The notes: generated by a model not told the origin, from the sequence alone. A stretch of 64,000 nt of DNA from Haliscomenobacter sp033763495 (GCF_033763495.1 NZ_JANRKL010000030.1:11861-75860), one strand, 5' to 3'; positions 26,397 through 35,379 are shown, numbered from the stretch's first letter. Made by a program: numbers and translations.

Positions 26397-28655
26397 ATGA
26401 ATTGCCTTTTTCGCAGTGTACTTTTTTTTCTGTTTTCTGTAGCACCTTTCGGGTTATGGGCTCAACAAACATTTGGAAAACTCACCATTCATTTAGGCAT
26501 CAAAAATCACCGGATTGTCATTGACAGTGCAACTTTTGAGGATCAGAAACTGGCTTACCCTCCTGATACCAAGGAAGTTTTGACGAAGTTCATTCAGGAG
26601 TCCTTCGATCAACTGGATGTACAAATGAAATCAAACTCCAGCAGTGGATGTTTGAACAGCGGTATTGTTGATTTTAGCGAACTTTCCAGGACATATAGCC
26701 AAATCACTGCTTTGGATACAAGTGGAACAGTAGCAGCCCAGTTGTATGGGGCTGATTCAGGTGATGATATCGCTTTTGATTTTACCAATTATTTATTCGA
26801 AGCGCTTGGCAAATGCTTCTGGGAAGGCTCGCCGATAATCGCCAATACAGATGATTACGACGCCTTGAATTATATGAAGTTGAGTTTCCCGTTGGACATC
26901 CGCCCTCCAATCGATTTGGATAAAATGTTGATCGTATGGGATCAGAAAGACACCCTAAGTCGAAATCAGACCAAACAAATTCTCAATGGCCTGGATCGTA
27001 AGCTTTGGTTCAAAAAAGCCATTTTAACCAAAATTGAGCGCCACTATTTCCTGCTCAACAATATTTTAGATTACACCATTGGAGATGACTTAATCCTGGT
27101 TTTGCCCAATAAAATTGCCAGGGTTCAGGTAAGTACTGATCGGGTAGAACAGGTGGATCAAGTTTTTTACAACCTATTGCCCACCAAATTATTCAGGCAA
27201 TACCTCAAAACCCCAAGAAGCAACCTCACGATTGGGGATTCCCTTTCTTCCCGCCCTAAATTTAATTTTGACTTGATGAAACAAGGGGGATTAGCCCTCG
27301 GGCAACTGCCCGTTTTTGAAACAGACATTTTCCAATGGCACCAACTACAATTGAACAAATTGAGCTATTCCCTTAAGGTTGAAGCCACACCCAGCACAGT
27401 GTTTCAACGCCAGGACGAACAAGCTCACCTTGAACAGTACGTTGATGTCATTGCCGAAAAACTGGCCGATGCTCAGGCCAAAGACAGCAGCAATATAAAA
27501 GCAGCCATGCCTACACCCAACGAGGACGGCGTATTGGGCGCACCTGGGCAGTTCAACCCACAAAACGGAATGGGACATCAAACGCCAATGGAACCAAGTG
27601 AGCGCAAAAAAACCGGACTCCGAAGGAATTACCTGGGACTGGGTTTTGGTTATTACATTCAGGATGCCTTCCAGGTCAATGGCATTTTTCAGCGGCTAAT
27701 GAAAAATGGCAGCACTTTGTCCGCAAAATTTGGGTATACTTTTAACGAACAAGGAACTGTAAACGGTGGCCTCTTTGTATCTGCCAACTATTTCCAGGAT
27801 TACGTTCTTTTCAATACCCTGAAAAAAAGGATGTCCATTCAATTGACGGCAAATTCCCTGTTTTCGGGCAACCGTGTTTTTGAAGGGGAGAGTTATAAGG
27901 AACGCCGCAATGGAGGAAAAATCCTCAGTGAATTAGAATGGTTCAAAAACCTGAATGGCAATCAACTGCTGTCCCGTTTGTCGTTTACAGCGCAAGAAGT
28001 TAGCCTAAGCCGCAGTTTGGATGTGGATAAATCGAGCACTTCAATAAGCTACTTGGAGTTTGACTTGATTCACAATTATTTTAAAAATCGGGCACAAACC
28101 TCCACCCGATTGATGATCGAACCGAATTTCAAATTGGGATGGACCAGTGCGGATGGCGGAAAGTCAGTGGATTTGTACACCATTTCCAACCTCCAATTCA
28201 GGTTCCGGCAAGATTTGGCCAAAGGCTTCGTGTTTAGTCTGGCCGGACAAAGTGAATACGACTCCCCCAAAACGCCATTTTTTGAACAATTTGCACTACA
28301 AAATTCGCTCAATCGGGGTTTTAAAGAAGATGCCGCCATCGGCAGATTCAATTGGACGCTGCAACCAGAGTTTTGGACACCAGTTCCACAATTGGGAGCC
28401 AAATGGGGCAAAATAAACCAATTTTTATCCCAGAACATCCGTTTTGCTGTTTTTACAGACATTAGCTATATTGATAAAATATGGGCCGGTAATGGGGACA
28501 AAAAGGCTACCTGGTATAGCCCCGGAGTAGGGATTCGTTACCTTAAATCGCCCACTCAGATTAATTTGGATTGGGCTTATGGGTTCACGGAGCCCCTGCA
28601 AATGAGTGCCAAAGGTCAATTTTCAATTAATTTAATTGTCAATGGACCACTTTAA
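26397..28655 (+). CDS. Probable Omp85-superfamily outer-membrane barrel
   Basis: A signal peptide (MNCLFRSVLFFLFSVAPFGLWAQ) leads to an N-terminal half (~25-330) of mixed alpha/beta segments that could be POTRA-like, then a low-complexity linker (AAMPTPNEDGVLGAPGQFNP) and a C-terminal ~330-residue region with alternating strands. The end (YSPGVGIRYLKSPTQINLDW, then YGF and a final strand SINLIVN) has the shape of the conserved Omp85 barrel end. 752 residues. Role may be insertion, secretion or display of another protein. The next gene is 52 bp downstream on the same strand. The assignment rests on pattern only. Confidence 0.5.
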   Translation: MNCLFRSVLFFLFSVAPFGLWAQQTFGKLTIHLGIKNHRIVIDSATFEDQKLAYPPDTKEVLTKFIQESFDQLDVQMKSNSSSGCLNSGIVDFSELSRTYSQITALDTSGTVAAQLYGADSGDDIAFDFTNYLFEALGKCFWEGSPIIANTDDYDALNYMKLSFPLDIRPPIDLDKMLIVWDQKDTLSRNQTKQILNGLDRKLWFKKAILTKIERHYFLLNNILDYTIGDDLILVLPNKIARVQVSTDRVEQVDQVFYNLLPTKLFRQYLKTPRSNLTIGDSLSSRPKFNFDLMKQGGLALGQLPVFETDIFQWHQLQLNKLSYSLKVEATPSTVFQRQDEQAHLEQYVDVIAEKLADAQAKDSSNIKAAMPTPNEDGVLGAPGQFNPQNGMGHQTPMEPSERKKTGLRRNYLGLGFGYYIQDAFQVNGIFQRLMKNGSTLSAKFGYTFNEQGTVNGGLFVSANYFQDYVLFNTLKKRMSIQLTANSLFSGNRVFEGESYKERRNGGKILSELEWFKNLNGNQLLSRLSFTAQEVSLSRSLDVDKSSTSISYLEFDLIHNYFKNRAQTSTRLMIEPNFKLGWTSADGGKSVDLYTISNLQFRFRQDLAKGFVFSLAGQSEYDSPKTPFFEQFALQNSLNRGFKEDAAIGRFNWTLQPEFWTPVPQLGAKWGKINQFLSQNIRFAVFTDISYIDKIWAGNGDKKATWYSPGVGIRYLKSPTQINLDWAYGFTEPLQMSAKGQFSINLIVNGPL

Positions 28656-28707
28656 CAATAAAACAGAGAGTTACAATATTTAACTTCACCTAAAAATCCA
28701 GTACACA

Positions 28708-29874
28708 ATGGCATCTAGCTTTAACCTTTCAAACAATAACAACCAATTTTCTCTAGATACTGAAGGCAATGTGAATGACACGAATGGCCAAAAAATAGGC
28801 GTATGGCATACAGACCATCAGAATAACCTCGTCATTCAAAAACCAGCAAATGCCGATGGAACGCTTCCCCCGCCCATTGTTATTCCGGCCAAATGGGGCT
28901 TTAATCCCAACAACCAGTTTTGCCTGCAACAGGCCAATGGAACGGTACTACTCAATTTCAATGCGGACGAAACAGTCATTCCGGAATACGAATTGCGCAA
29001 TGCCCTACTACGCGTCAGGCCGGATATGACGAAGGACTTTCAATTCTTCATCAACGGAGACTGGAACATGACTCCCGATCATTTGCTCCAGTTTACCGTA
29101 AATGGTGCTACTTCCACCATCGATGGGGTTTTGGCCGACACCAAAAGCCGTTTCATTTATAATTTCAGGGACAAAACCCGCCCATTTGTTTCCTCCCGCC
29201 TAACCTTTAGTGGAGCCTGGCAACAACAAACGGTGGATGGGGTGCCCAAATTAAGTTTCACTTACAACCTCGCTGATGGGTCTACAAAAACTTTTGCCCT
29301 GCCAGGAGACCTCGTCATCAGCAAAGGAAGTAACCAGTTCAAATACTCCTACAATAAAAACGACCGGAGTTTTGGGGTGAGCCTCCTAGGCTTTTTAAAG
29401 ATCAGTGAAAACCTGATCATTAGTTACACCCTGGATAAGCAGTCATCACAAAATGGAGATGAATTGGTGTCTACAACCACTTTTACCATGCAGGCTGCGT
29501 TCGTGGGTAAGCAGTTTGAAGGTGACCTCAATCTCGCCCTGGTCCGTGACGACAACACCCCAGGCAATTACACCCTTGCCGTGACCGGAGAATACACCGG
29601 GGTGGTGGGCGATACCAAGGTAATGATCGGATTCCGCTTCAGCCAAATTCGGGCCAATGGCAAAGTAACCCGCACCGTTGGCATCGGGGGCTCTTTTATT
29701 TTGAAAAATGGCCAGATTAGTTACTTGCTGGATGTTGGCCAAAATACCATAAGCCTCACGTTGGGCGTAGAAATTCGCCTGAAGAATGGCGCGGCGGTGG
29801 ATTCAAAGCTGAACATTACCTCCGAAAATGGAGAAGTGCAATCCATTAACTTCTTGCTGGGTGTTTCCTTTTAA
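28708..29874 (+). CDS. Beta-rich protein of unknown function, likely partner of the upstream barrel gene
   Basis: 388 residues without a signal peptide, TM helix or recognised domain. The N-terminal third has short repeated strands (NNNNQFSLDTEGNVNDTNG, then WHTDHQNNLVIQKP and WGFNPNNQFCLQQANGTVLL) like a beta-prism or beta-propeller blade set. The C-terminal two thirds (~130-388) alternate strands and turns (FTMQAAFVGKQFEGDLNLAL, VMIGFRFSQI, GIGGSFILKNGQISYLLDVG), resembling a barrel or solenoid. It follows the Omp85-like gene by 52 bp, so it may be its client. I do not recognise the family. Confidence 0.6.
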   Translation: MASSFNLSNNNNQFSLDTEGNVNDTNGQKIGVWHTDHQNNLVIQKPANADGTLPPPIVIPAKWGFNPNNQFCLQQANGTVLLNFNADETVIPEYELRNALLRVRPDMTKDFQFFINGDWNMTPDHLLQFTVNGATSTIDGVLADTKSRFIYNFRDKTRPFVSSRLTFSGAWQQQTVDGVPKLSFTYNLADGSTKTFALPGDLVISKGSNQFKYSYNKNDRSFGVSLLGFLKISENLIISYTLDKQSSQNGDELVSTTTFTMQAAFVGKQFEGDLNLALVRDDNTPGNYTLAVTGEYTGVVGDTKVMIGFRFSQIRANGKVTRTVGIGGSFILKNGQISYLLDVGQNTISLTLGVEIRLKNGAAVDSKLNITSENGEVQSINFLLGVSF

Positions 29875-29880
29875 CAAAAA

Positions 29881-29909
29881 ACGTCTGCCTCGAAAATCGC
29901 GACAGACGC
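29881..29909. terminator. Hairpin terminator between convergent genes
   Basis: Stem CGTCTG / CAGACG with a TCG...CGA inner part; on the minus strand it is followed by a T run (29875-29881). It lies 6 bp after the beta-protein stop and best serves the minus-strand protease gene. Confidence 0.55.
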
Positions 29910-29936
29910 CTCAAAACAAAACGAAAAACCAACTTT

Positions 29937-30018
29937 AAACAAGTCTTTTAGTATCGCAGAAAAATTAACTTCCCGATTTGGGTTGAATAAATTGAACAGG
30001 ATTCTAAGAGACTTGTTT
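29937..30018. repeat. Inverted repeat before the HtrA gene end
   Basis: Arms AAACAAGTCTTTTAG (29937-29951) and CTAAGAGACTTGTTT (30004-30018), 14 of 15 bases pairing, with a 52-base AT-rich loop. It lies in the convergent gap and could form a large hairpin. Confidence 0.5.
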
Positions 30019-30036
30019 AAATCGGCCTGTTAAACT

Positions 30037-31176
30037 TTATTGATTTTTCTGCTCACGCAGTTTCACCGGTATGGTAATGGACTTGCTTTTCCGCAAAACC
30101 TTCAAGTTTACCGTATCACCTACCTTAGCGCGACCTACCACTTCTTGGAGTTCTGGAATCGATTTTACCTCACGGCCATCGATGCCAACAATCACATCAT
30201 TGACCTGTAAGCCAGCGTATTGAGCCGAACCTCCTTCTTCCAAACCTTCAATCACTACACCTTGTGAGATGTCCACATTCAATTCTTTGGCAAACTCACT
30301 GTCCAACTCCTGGATCGTCACCCCGAGGTAAGGCCGCTTGTAACCTCCAAAACTGATGATGTCATCTACCACCCGGCGTACCAGGTTCACCGGAATGGCG
30401 AAGCTGTAACCCTGGAAGGAGCCCGTACGAGTAGCGATAGCCGTATTGATGCCAATCAGTTTGCCTTGAGCATCTACCAGTGCTCCCCCACTATTGCCAG
30501 GGTTCACGGCAGCGTCCGTTTGAATGAAGGCTTCAATGGCTGCGCCTTTACCCAAAAGGTCGATGTTGCGGCCTTTGGCACTGATGATACCTGCGGTAAC
30601 TGTTGAGGTCAGTTCAAAGGGGTTACCTACGGCCAGTACCCATTCGCCGATGCGGGCTTCGTCGGAGTTGCCCACTTCAGTAGGGGTCAGCCCGGTGGCG
30701 TCAATTTTGATGACAGCCAGGTCGGTTCTTTTATCGGTACCCACCAGGGTTGCTTTGAATTTACGGTTGTCGGAAAGGGTAACTTCCAGTTCGTTGGCCC
30801 CTTCCACTACGTGGTTGTTGGTGATGATGTACCCATTTTCGGAATAAATGACCCCGGAACCAGAGCCTTCCGCTGGTGCGCCACCACCACGGCCACCAAA
30901 TGGAGAAAAGAAAAAGAAATCGTCCTGGTTGGAGCGGGCAGTTCGGGCAATTTTAGCGGTGATGTTCACTACCGAGGGTGTTGCTTTTTGCGCTGCTTGT
31001 ACAAAATCAAAGGGCACGGAGCCTGACCAGGCGGGTAAATTAACGGGTCGGGTGTAAGATACCGCTTCGGTTTTAAGGGTTTCGGCATTCTTCTCAGCAT
31101 TGAGAAAATGGCTGCCAGTCAGGGTGATCACTCCACCCAAGACTCCGGAGAATACTAAAGCAATCCACTGCTTCAT
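30037..31176 (-). CDS. HtrA/DegQ-like trypsin-type periplasmic serine protease
   Basis: An N-terminal hydrophobic anchor (IALVFSGVLGGVITLTG) precedes a Deg protease domain with the triad H122 (ITNNHVVEG), D152 (RTDLAVIK) and S229 (NPGNSGGAL). One PDZ domain follows (YLGVTIQELDSEFAKELNVD ... GREVKSIPELQEVVG). With a single PDZ and 379 residues it is shorter than DegP and more like DegS/DegQ-type forms. Expected role: clearing misfolded envelope proteins. A glycine/phenylalanine-rich loop (FFFFSPFGGRGGG) resembles the LA loop region. Confidence 0.92.
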   Translation of the reverse strand: MKQWIALVFSGVLGGVITLTGSHFLNAEKNAETLKTEAVSYTRPVNLPAWSGSVPFDFVQAAQKATPSVVNITAKIARTARSNQDDFFFFSPFGGRGGGAPAEGSGSGVIYSENGYIITNNHVVEGANELEVTLSDNRKFKATLVGTDKRTDLAVIKIDATGLTPTEVGNSDEARIGEWVLAVGNPFELTSTVTAGIISAKGRNIDLLGKGAAIEAFIQTDAAVNPGNSGGALVDAQGKLIGINTAIATRTGSFQGYSFAIPVNLVRRVVDDIISFGGYKRPYLGVTIQELDSEFAKELNVDISQGVVIEGLEEGGSAQYAGLQVNDVIVGIDGREVKSIPELQEVVGRAKVGDTVNLKVLRKSKSITIPVKLREQKNQ

Positions 31177-31346
31177 GGCTATTGATGTTTTTTAAAAAGA
31201 GTATGTCTAGATCAATTAGGTTGCAAGATGGACGAACAGGTTCCATCGTTCAAGTTACAGAGAAGTAACCAGCGTGTAAAGGCATTGGTTAAGCTTTTTT
31301 TTTGCTTTAACCAGATTTTAACATCCTAAACCGCCAAAAAGGCGCT

Positions 31347-31354
31347 TATCTTTG
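31347..31354 (+). promoter_or_regulatory. Candidate promoter -7 element
   Basis: TATCTTTG fits TAnnTTTG and points toward the HD-like gene at 31549. No clear TTTG is seen at -33, and a transcript from here would run through the inverted repeat at 31374-31490. Confidence 0.3.
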
Positions 31355-31373
31355 ATCGCGAAATTTTCATTTC

Positions 31374-31490
31374 GGGGCGATAAAAAAATAAGTGTTTCAT
31401 TTTACCAAAGGATTAGATAAGTAAACGGTTCATTTTAAGTTTCTTATCTAATCCTTTGGCTCAGAGAAAATGAAAACTTATTTTTGCCCC
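31374..31490. repeat. Long imperfect inverted repeat
   Basis: Arms of about 48 bp start with GGGGC on each side and meet around ATTAGATAAG / CTTATCTAAT, with a short loop near 31422-31442. The inner 20 bp (CCAAAGGATTAGATAAG) are perfect and the outer parts are imperfect. It fills most of the 370-bp gap between the divergent protease and HD-like genes. Confidence 0.75.
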
Positions 31491-31548
31491 ACTACTTAAG
31501 AATTTTTACCAAAAAAACAGTAAAAAATTGGTAAGCATTCACAATGGG

Positions 31549-32130
31549 ATGGAAGGTAATAACCCAAACAAGATAGATTATCACAGGGAACTGAAACCGG
31601 AAAATGAGTTGGAACTTGCCTTGCTTGAAGATCCAGCATTTTTGGAGGGTTTAGATTGGGGCTTACCCAGGTATGGGCACCCTGAAGGGGAGGTGTATCG
31701 CCACATTGCTGAGGTGTTGGCCAATATTGACAAAATTAAACTGGACCCCGAATCCCGGCGCATCCTGCGCGCCATCGCTTTTGCCCACGATACCTTCAAA
31801 CACGCCGAGCACAAAGGCAGCCCCCGCGACTGGACGCGGCACCACAGCGTACTGGCTGCGCAGTTTCTGGAAAAATACACCGACAATAAAATCATCCTCG
31901 ACATCACCGAGCTACACGACGAAGCCTACTACTCCTGGCGCATGGAATACCTGTACCACCAGTACGACGAAGGCCAGGCGCGCTTAAAAAGCCTGCTCAA
32001 CCGCATTGGCGACAACATTCAATTGTACTACCTTTTCTTTAAGTGTGATACCCGTACGGGCGATAAAACTCAGGCGCCAGTGAAGTGGTTCGAGCATACG
32101 ATCCGGAATATTGAGGTGGTGGAGTTTTGA
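31549..32130 (+). CDS. HD-domain-like protein
   Basis: The frame can start at a TTG at 31528, but the ATG at 31549 (MEGNNPNKID) is preferred. Conserved-looking histidines and aspartates fall in HD order: YRHIAEVL, then AIAFAHDTFKHAEH, RHHSVLAAQF, and ITELHDEAYYSW. This is the metal-binding pattern of HD phosphohydrolases, at 193 residues. The substrate is unknown. The C-terminal part (YYLFFKCDTRTGDKT) is not recognised. It is not in an operon with the next gene, which has its own candidate promoter. Confidence 0.6.
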   Translation: MEGNNPNKIDYHRELKPENELELALLEDPAFLEGLDWGLPRYGHPEGEVYRHIAEVLANIDKIKLDPESRRILRAIAFAHDTFKHAEHKGSPRDWTRHHSVLAAQFLEKYTDNKIILDITELHDEAYYSWRMEYLYHQYDEGQARLKSLLNRIGDNIQLYYLFFKCDTRTGDKTQAPVKWFEHTIRNIEVVEF

Positions 32131-32152
32131 GGGGCTGAGACCTATCTTTGCC

Positions 32153-32160
32153 ATCGATGC
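32153..32160 (+). promoter_or_regulatory. Candidate promoter for the TIMP-like gene
   Basis: TATCTTTG matches TAnnTTTG; a TTTG lies 23 bases upstream at 32126-32129, slightly far for the -33 box. The predicted start is about 60 nt before the ATG at 32229. Confidence 0.45.
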
Positions 32161-32228
32161 ACCAAAACTTGCCTATCCTTCATCTGGACAGATGACAATC
32201 ATTTTCTCGCCTTTAGCTATGCTCTTTT

Positions 32229-32885
32229 ATGAAGCTATTATTTTTAATGATTCTTGCCCTGCTGCAGATTCGGTCAATTGCCTGTAGCTGTAGATTGGCT
32301 ACTATTGCGAATGAATTTCAGCGTAATGAAGCTATTTTTTATGGCAAACATATTGAGACCAAATACACCTCCGATTATTATCGAATGAATGGATGGCCCC
32401 TTAAAATTGAAAACTTCGAAGTAATTAGGGGGTATAAGGGTGTTAATGTGGAAAAATTTAAATCCTTGGGAGACAAAAAATACATTGTTTCTGTTTTGAG
32501 CCCTTGTGATGAAAGCAGCTGCCAGCGATGTTTTGAACCCAATAAACATTACCTCGTATATAGTTCGACCAATCCATATCTGGGTATCATGGAGATCGAT
32601 TATTGCAGCCGCAGCCGGGAGATTACTACTTCAAATTTTACAGCGCCAGAATATGACCAAGAAAGGGGTAAAGATGAACAGCGTGAATTATTGCGCTTGA
32701 GCAAAATTCGTGGCGCAGCAGGCGAAAGCTTTTTTACAATCCTTGAAAAAAAAGACCAGGAGATTCGTAGTTTAGAAAAAGAGAATAACCGACTACAAAA
32801 GCGAACTTTCAGGACTGAAATTGCCCTTTACTGCTTATTTCCCCTTATGTTTTTGGGCATCTTTATGTACATCCAAAAACGATGA
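32229..32885 (+). CDS. TIMP/NTR-like secreted protein with C-terminal membrane anchor
   Basis: A signal peptide (MKLLFLMILALLQIRSIA) is followed at once by CSCRLATIANEF, the Cys-x-Cys N-terminus seen in TIMP-like netrin-module proteins, then a beta-rich region with more cysteines (SPCDESSCQRCF, IDYCSRSRE). A coiled coil (KKDQEIRSLEKENNRLQKR) leads to a C-terminal TM helix (LYCLFPLMFLGIFMYI) and a basic KR end. 218 residues. In animals the N-terminal CxC inhibits metalloproteases; in bacteria the role is unknown. The M3 peptidase next to it is cytoplasmic, so a functional link is unlikely. Confidence 0.55.
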   Translation: MKLLFLMILALLQIRSIACSCRLATIANEFQRNEAIFYGKHIETKYTSDYYRMNGWPLKIENFEVIRGYKGVNVEKFKSLGDKKYIVSVLSPCDESSCQRCFEPNKHYLVYSSTNPYLGIMEIDYCSRSREITTSNFTAPEYDQERGKDEQRELLRLSKIRGAAGESFFTILEKKDQEIRSLEKENNRLQKRTFRTEIALYCLFPLMFLGIFMYIQKR

Positions 32886-32926
32886 ACAAGTTTTCTTTAT
32901 GGATCAAACTTCCTCAGATTGAACCC

Positions 32927-34648
32927 TCATTTCAACTTCTCCATCTCCCCTCGTACAAAAGTCCCCAAATCCCGCACATACTCCTGCGAAAAATCAAAAC
33001 GAATCCCCGCTTCAGCATAAATTTCCCGAATCGAGCGCGTATTGCCCAGGCGCATGGCGCGCGTAAAGGCTGCAACGGCCTGTTCTGGGTTTTCGCGGTA
33101 TTGCCGCCATAGGGCGATGGCGCCTAATTGAGCAAAGCCGTATTCGATGTAATAGAAGGGCACTTCAAACAAGTGGAGCTGTTTGTGCCAAAGGTTTTCG
33201 ATGTATTGTTCGAGGCTTGAGTAGTCCAGTACTCCGGGGGTGAAGGCGTGGAAACTTTCGGTCCATTTGGCCCGGCGCTCTTCCTGCGTATGATTCGGGT
33301 GGGTATACAACCAGTGTTGGAATTGATCGATGGTAGCAATCCAGGGCAAAACCTTCAGCACGTGCTCCAATTGAGTAATTTTGGCGCGGCGCAGGTCGGC
33401 TTCGTTGGGGAAAAAGAGGTGCCAGTGATCCATGGTGAGCAATTCCATGGTCATGGCAGCCAGTTCGGCTACTTCAAATGTAAATTTCCGATCAAATAAT
33501 AAAGGGTAATCACGAGTGAGGAAAAAATGAATAGCGTGGCCACTTTCGTGCATAAAGGTGCGCAAGTCACCCAGCGAATTGGTCGCATTCATAAACACAA
33601 AAGGCATCCGCGTAGCCTGCAAAGGCATGTTGTAACCACCAGGGCGTTTGCCAGGGCGGGAGGCCAAATCCAGGAAACCATTTTGCTGAATCAAACGAAT
33701 GATCCGAGCGTACTCTGGATGTACTTGTTCCAAACACTCAATCCCCTTTTGCAGCAATTCGTTGGTGTCCTTAAAAGGATGCAAGGGCGCTTGCCCGGCG
33801 GTATCCGCATTCAAATCCCAGGGCCGCAATTGGGCAACCTTCAAGTTTTGTTTGCGGGTGAGGTACAGTTCATTCAAAATTGGCAAAACCTCTGCCTTCA
33901 CTGCCTGGTGAAAATCGTGGCAGTCGGCGGAGGAATAATCGAAACGCCCCAACTCCTGAAAAGCATAATCGCGGTAATTCTCCATTCCGGCGTTGCGGGC
34001 GATGGCGTGGCGTTTTTGCAGCAACTCATCAAACAACTGATCCAACTGCGCCGTATCCTGTAGGATGCGCCTGTTGATTTTGTGGTAAATGTTGCGGCGA
34101 CGCTGGCGATTGGGTTCTTCCAAAATGGTATTGGCCTGCTGGAGGGTCATTTGTTTGCCATCCATACCAATCATCATTTGGGAAAAAATGCGGGCGTATT
34201 CCTTGGTTTTGAGTTGCACATCGGTGTTGAGGGCGACATTCTCTTCCTGAAACAGGTCTACCGATGCCTGAATATTACGCAAATAAATCTCGTACCGGCG
34301 TGTATCTAACTGGTTCAAGTAGGGCGACTCTACCAATTTTTTGTTCAAGGCTTGATCGAGAGGATCTAATTTGGGTAAAATTTCCTGAATAACGTATTGG
34401 TAACGTTGGTTGGCAGCCTGACTTTGGTTGTCTGCCGATAGTTGGATGTAGGCCCAACTGATGGTTTCGCCCAACTGAGCCTCAAGGTCACTGCGCTCAG
34501 TGATCCATGTACTCAAGTCCTGAACCGAGTGGATCGGCCGCTGGAGCAATTGGGTGAATGTAGGTTCTACATCCTCCCAGGTTTGTGGTAGTGCCGGTAC
34601 AGAATAGTCCGTACAGGCGCTGGTTTTGGTCGCCGGTAGATTACGCAT
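32927..34648 (-). CDS. M3 family oligoendopeptidase (PepF-like)
   Basis: The zinc site is HESGH (H367, E368, H371) in FMHESGHAIHFFL, and the third ligand lies in the following helix FTFEVAELAAMTMELL. The length of 573 residues and the N-terminal helical part (PTFTQLLQRPIHSVQDLSTW) fit oligoendopeptidase F. There is no signal peptide, so it acts in the cytoplasm on short peptides. The start at 34648 is the first ATG; the 3' end lies 42 bp from the convergent TIMP-like gene. Confidence 0.9.
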   Translation of the reverse strand: MRNLPATKTSACTDYSVPALPQTWEDVEPTFTQLLQRPIHSVQDLSTWITERSDLEAQLGETISWAYIQLSADNQSQAANQRYQYVIQEILPKLDPLDQALNKKLVESPYLNQLDTRRYEIYLRNIQASVDLFQEENVALNTDVQLKTKEYARIFSQMMIGMDGKQMTLQQANTILEEPNRQRRRNIYHKINRRILQDTAQLDQLFDELLQKRHAIARNAGMENYRDYAFQELGRFDYSSADCHDFHQAVKAEVLPILNELYLTRKQNLKVAQLRPWDLNADTAGQAPLHPFKDTNELLQKGIECLEQVHPEYARIIRLIQQNGFLDLASRPGKRPGGYNMPLQATRMPFVFMNATNSLGDLRTFMHESGHAIHFFLTRDYPLLFDRKFTFEVAELAAMTMELLTMDHWHLFFPNEADLRRAKITQLEHVLKVLPWIATIDQFQHWLYTHPNHTQEERRAKWTESFHAFTPGVLDYSSLEQYIENLWHKQLHLFEVPFYYIEYGFAQLGAIALWRQYRENPEQAVAAFTRAMRLGNTRSIREIYAEAGIRFDFSQEYVRDLGTFVRGEMEKLK

Positions 34649-34675
34649 AGTATAGGTCGCCTAAAAAAGTTGCAC

Positions 34676-34782
34676 AGTTGAAACGTTGAAGGGTTGAAAA
34701 GTCCCAGGTAGTGCAAAAGTTGACGAAATACCTTAGATCATTGCGTATCTCTTCAACTTTTCAACCCTTCAACTTTTCAACT
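34676..34782. repeat. Inverted repeat of GTTGAAAAGT units
   Basis: Arms of 26 bp (34676-34701 and 34757-34782) differ at one base and contain tandem GTTGAA/GGGTTGAAAAG blocks. The right arm overlaps the stop codon of the DUF5606 gene, so the hairpin may also end that transcript. Confidence 0.8.
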
Positions 34783-35254
34783 ATTCTTCGCCTTTTTCCG
34801 CGTCTCCTTCCGTTTCTACCACTTCGGCTTCGTCAGCCTCGTCTTCTTCGGTTTCTTCATCTTCTTCCATCGTGGTGTAACCCAGTTCGTGCAAGTGCAA
34901 GAACCACTTGATGGCTTTTTTGATGTCGCCCGTATTCACCCGATCGCGGTCATAATCGGGAAGGATTTGCGCGAAATAAGTATGTAGCTTATCGCCAGTT
35001 TCAGTCAAAGCAGGTGTGGGTACTGATTCCAGTTTGTCCAACATGCTTTGAAAAACAATTTTCAATTCTGAAGTTTCACCATCATTCGTATAAATGCCAA
35101 TGGATTCCAATGGTGTAAACTGATGTTGCCTTACAGATGCAAAGCGCCTTTTACCGTTGGCCAGGTCTTCTACAATCAAACCGTTGGTGCGATTCGCAAC
35201 CATCTTAAACAGCCCCGGTAAGCCGCTCACCGCTACTAAACCCTTAATTTTCAT
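34781..35254 (-). CDS. DUF5606 domain protein
   Basis: The start is the ATG at 35254 (MKIKGLVAVSG), preferred to a TTG three codons upstream. The N-terminal ~130 residues match the DUF5606 pattern (LVAVSGLPGLFKMVANR, FTPLESIGIYT, DYDRDRVNTGDIKKAIKWF). The tail is very acidic (EEDEETEEDEADEAEVV). The family is widespread in Bacteroidota and has no established function. A minus-strand TACATTTG (35287-35294) fits a -7 element about 35 nt before the start. Confidence 0.85.
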   Translation of the reverse strand: MKIKGLVAVSGLPGLFKMVANRTNGLIVEDLANGKRRFASVRQHQFTPLESIGIYTNDGETSELKIVFQSMLDKLESVPTPALTETGDKLHTYFAQILPDYDRDRVNTGDIKKAIKWFLHLHELGYTTMEEDEETEEDEADEAEVVETEGDAEKGEE

Positions 35255-35286
35255 GTTGTACAATTTCTGTTTTTCAATTGAACGCG

Positions 35287-35294
35287 CAAATGTA
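35287..35294 (-). promoter_or_regulatory. Candidate promoter -7 element for the DUF5606 gene
   Basis: On the minus strand it reads TACATTTG, a TAnnTTTG match, and would place the transcript start about 25 nt before the ATG at 35254. No good -33 TTTG was found. Confidence 0.45.
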
Positions 35295-35319
35295 CAAACA
35301 ATTATGATAACCCATATAG

Positions 35320-35379
35320 CTCACGCATTCATTCGTGAGATACCCGGGTGGGTTTTATAAACCACGAGTCAATTCGTGG
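35320..35379. repeat. Two small related hairpins
   Basis: CTCACG / CGTGAG (35320-35339) and CCACGA / TCGTGG (35362-35379) share the CACG...TTCGTG shape. They lie upstream of the DUF5606 promoter. Confidence 0.45.

Noticed and set aside
28708..29874. Classical two-partner secretion exoprotein
   Set aside because: No signal peptide and no TPS-type haemagglutinin motif; left as unknown function.
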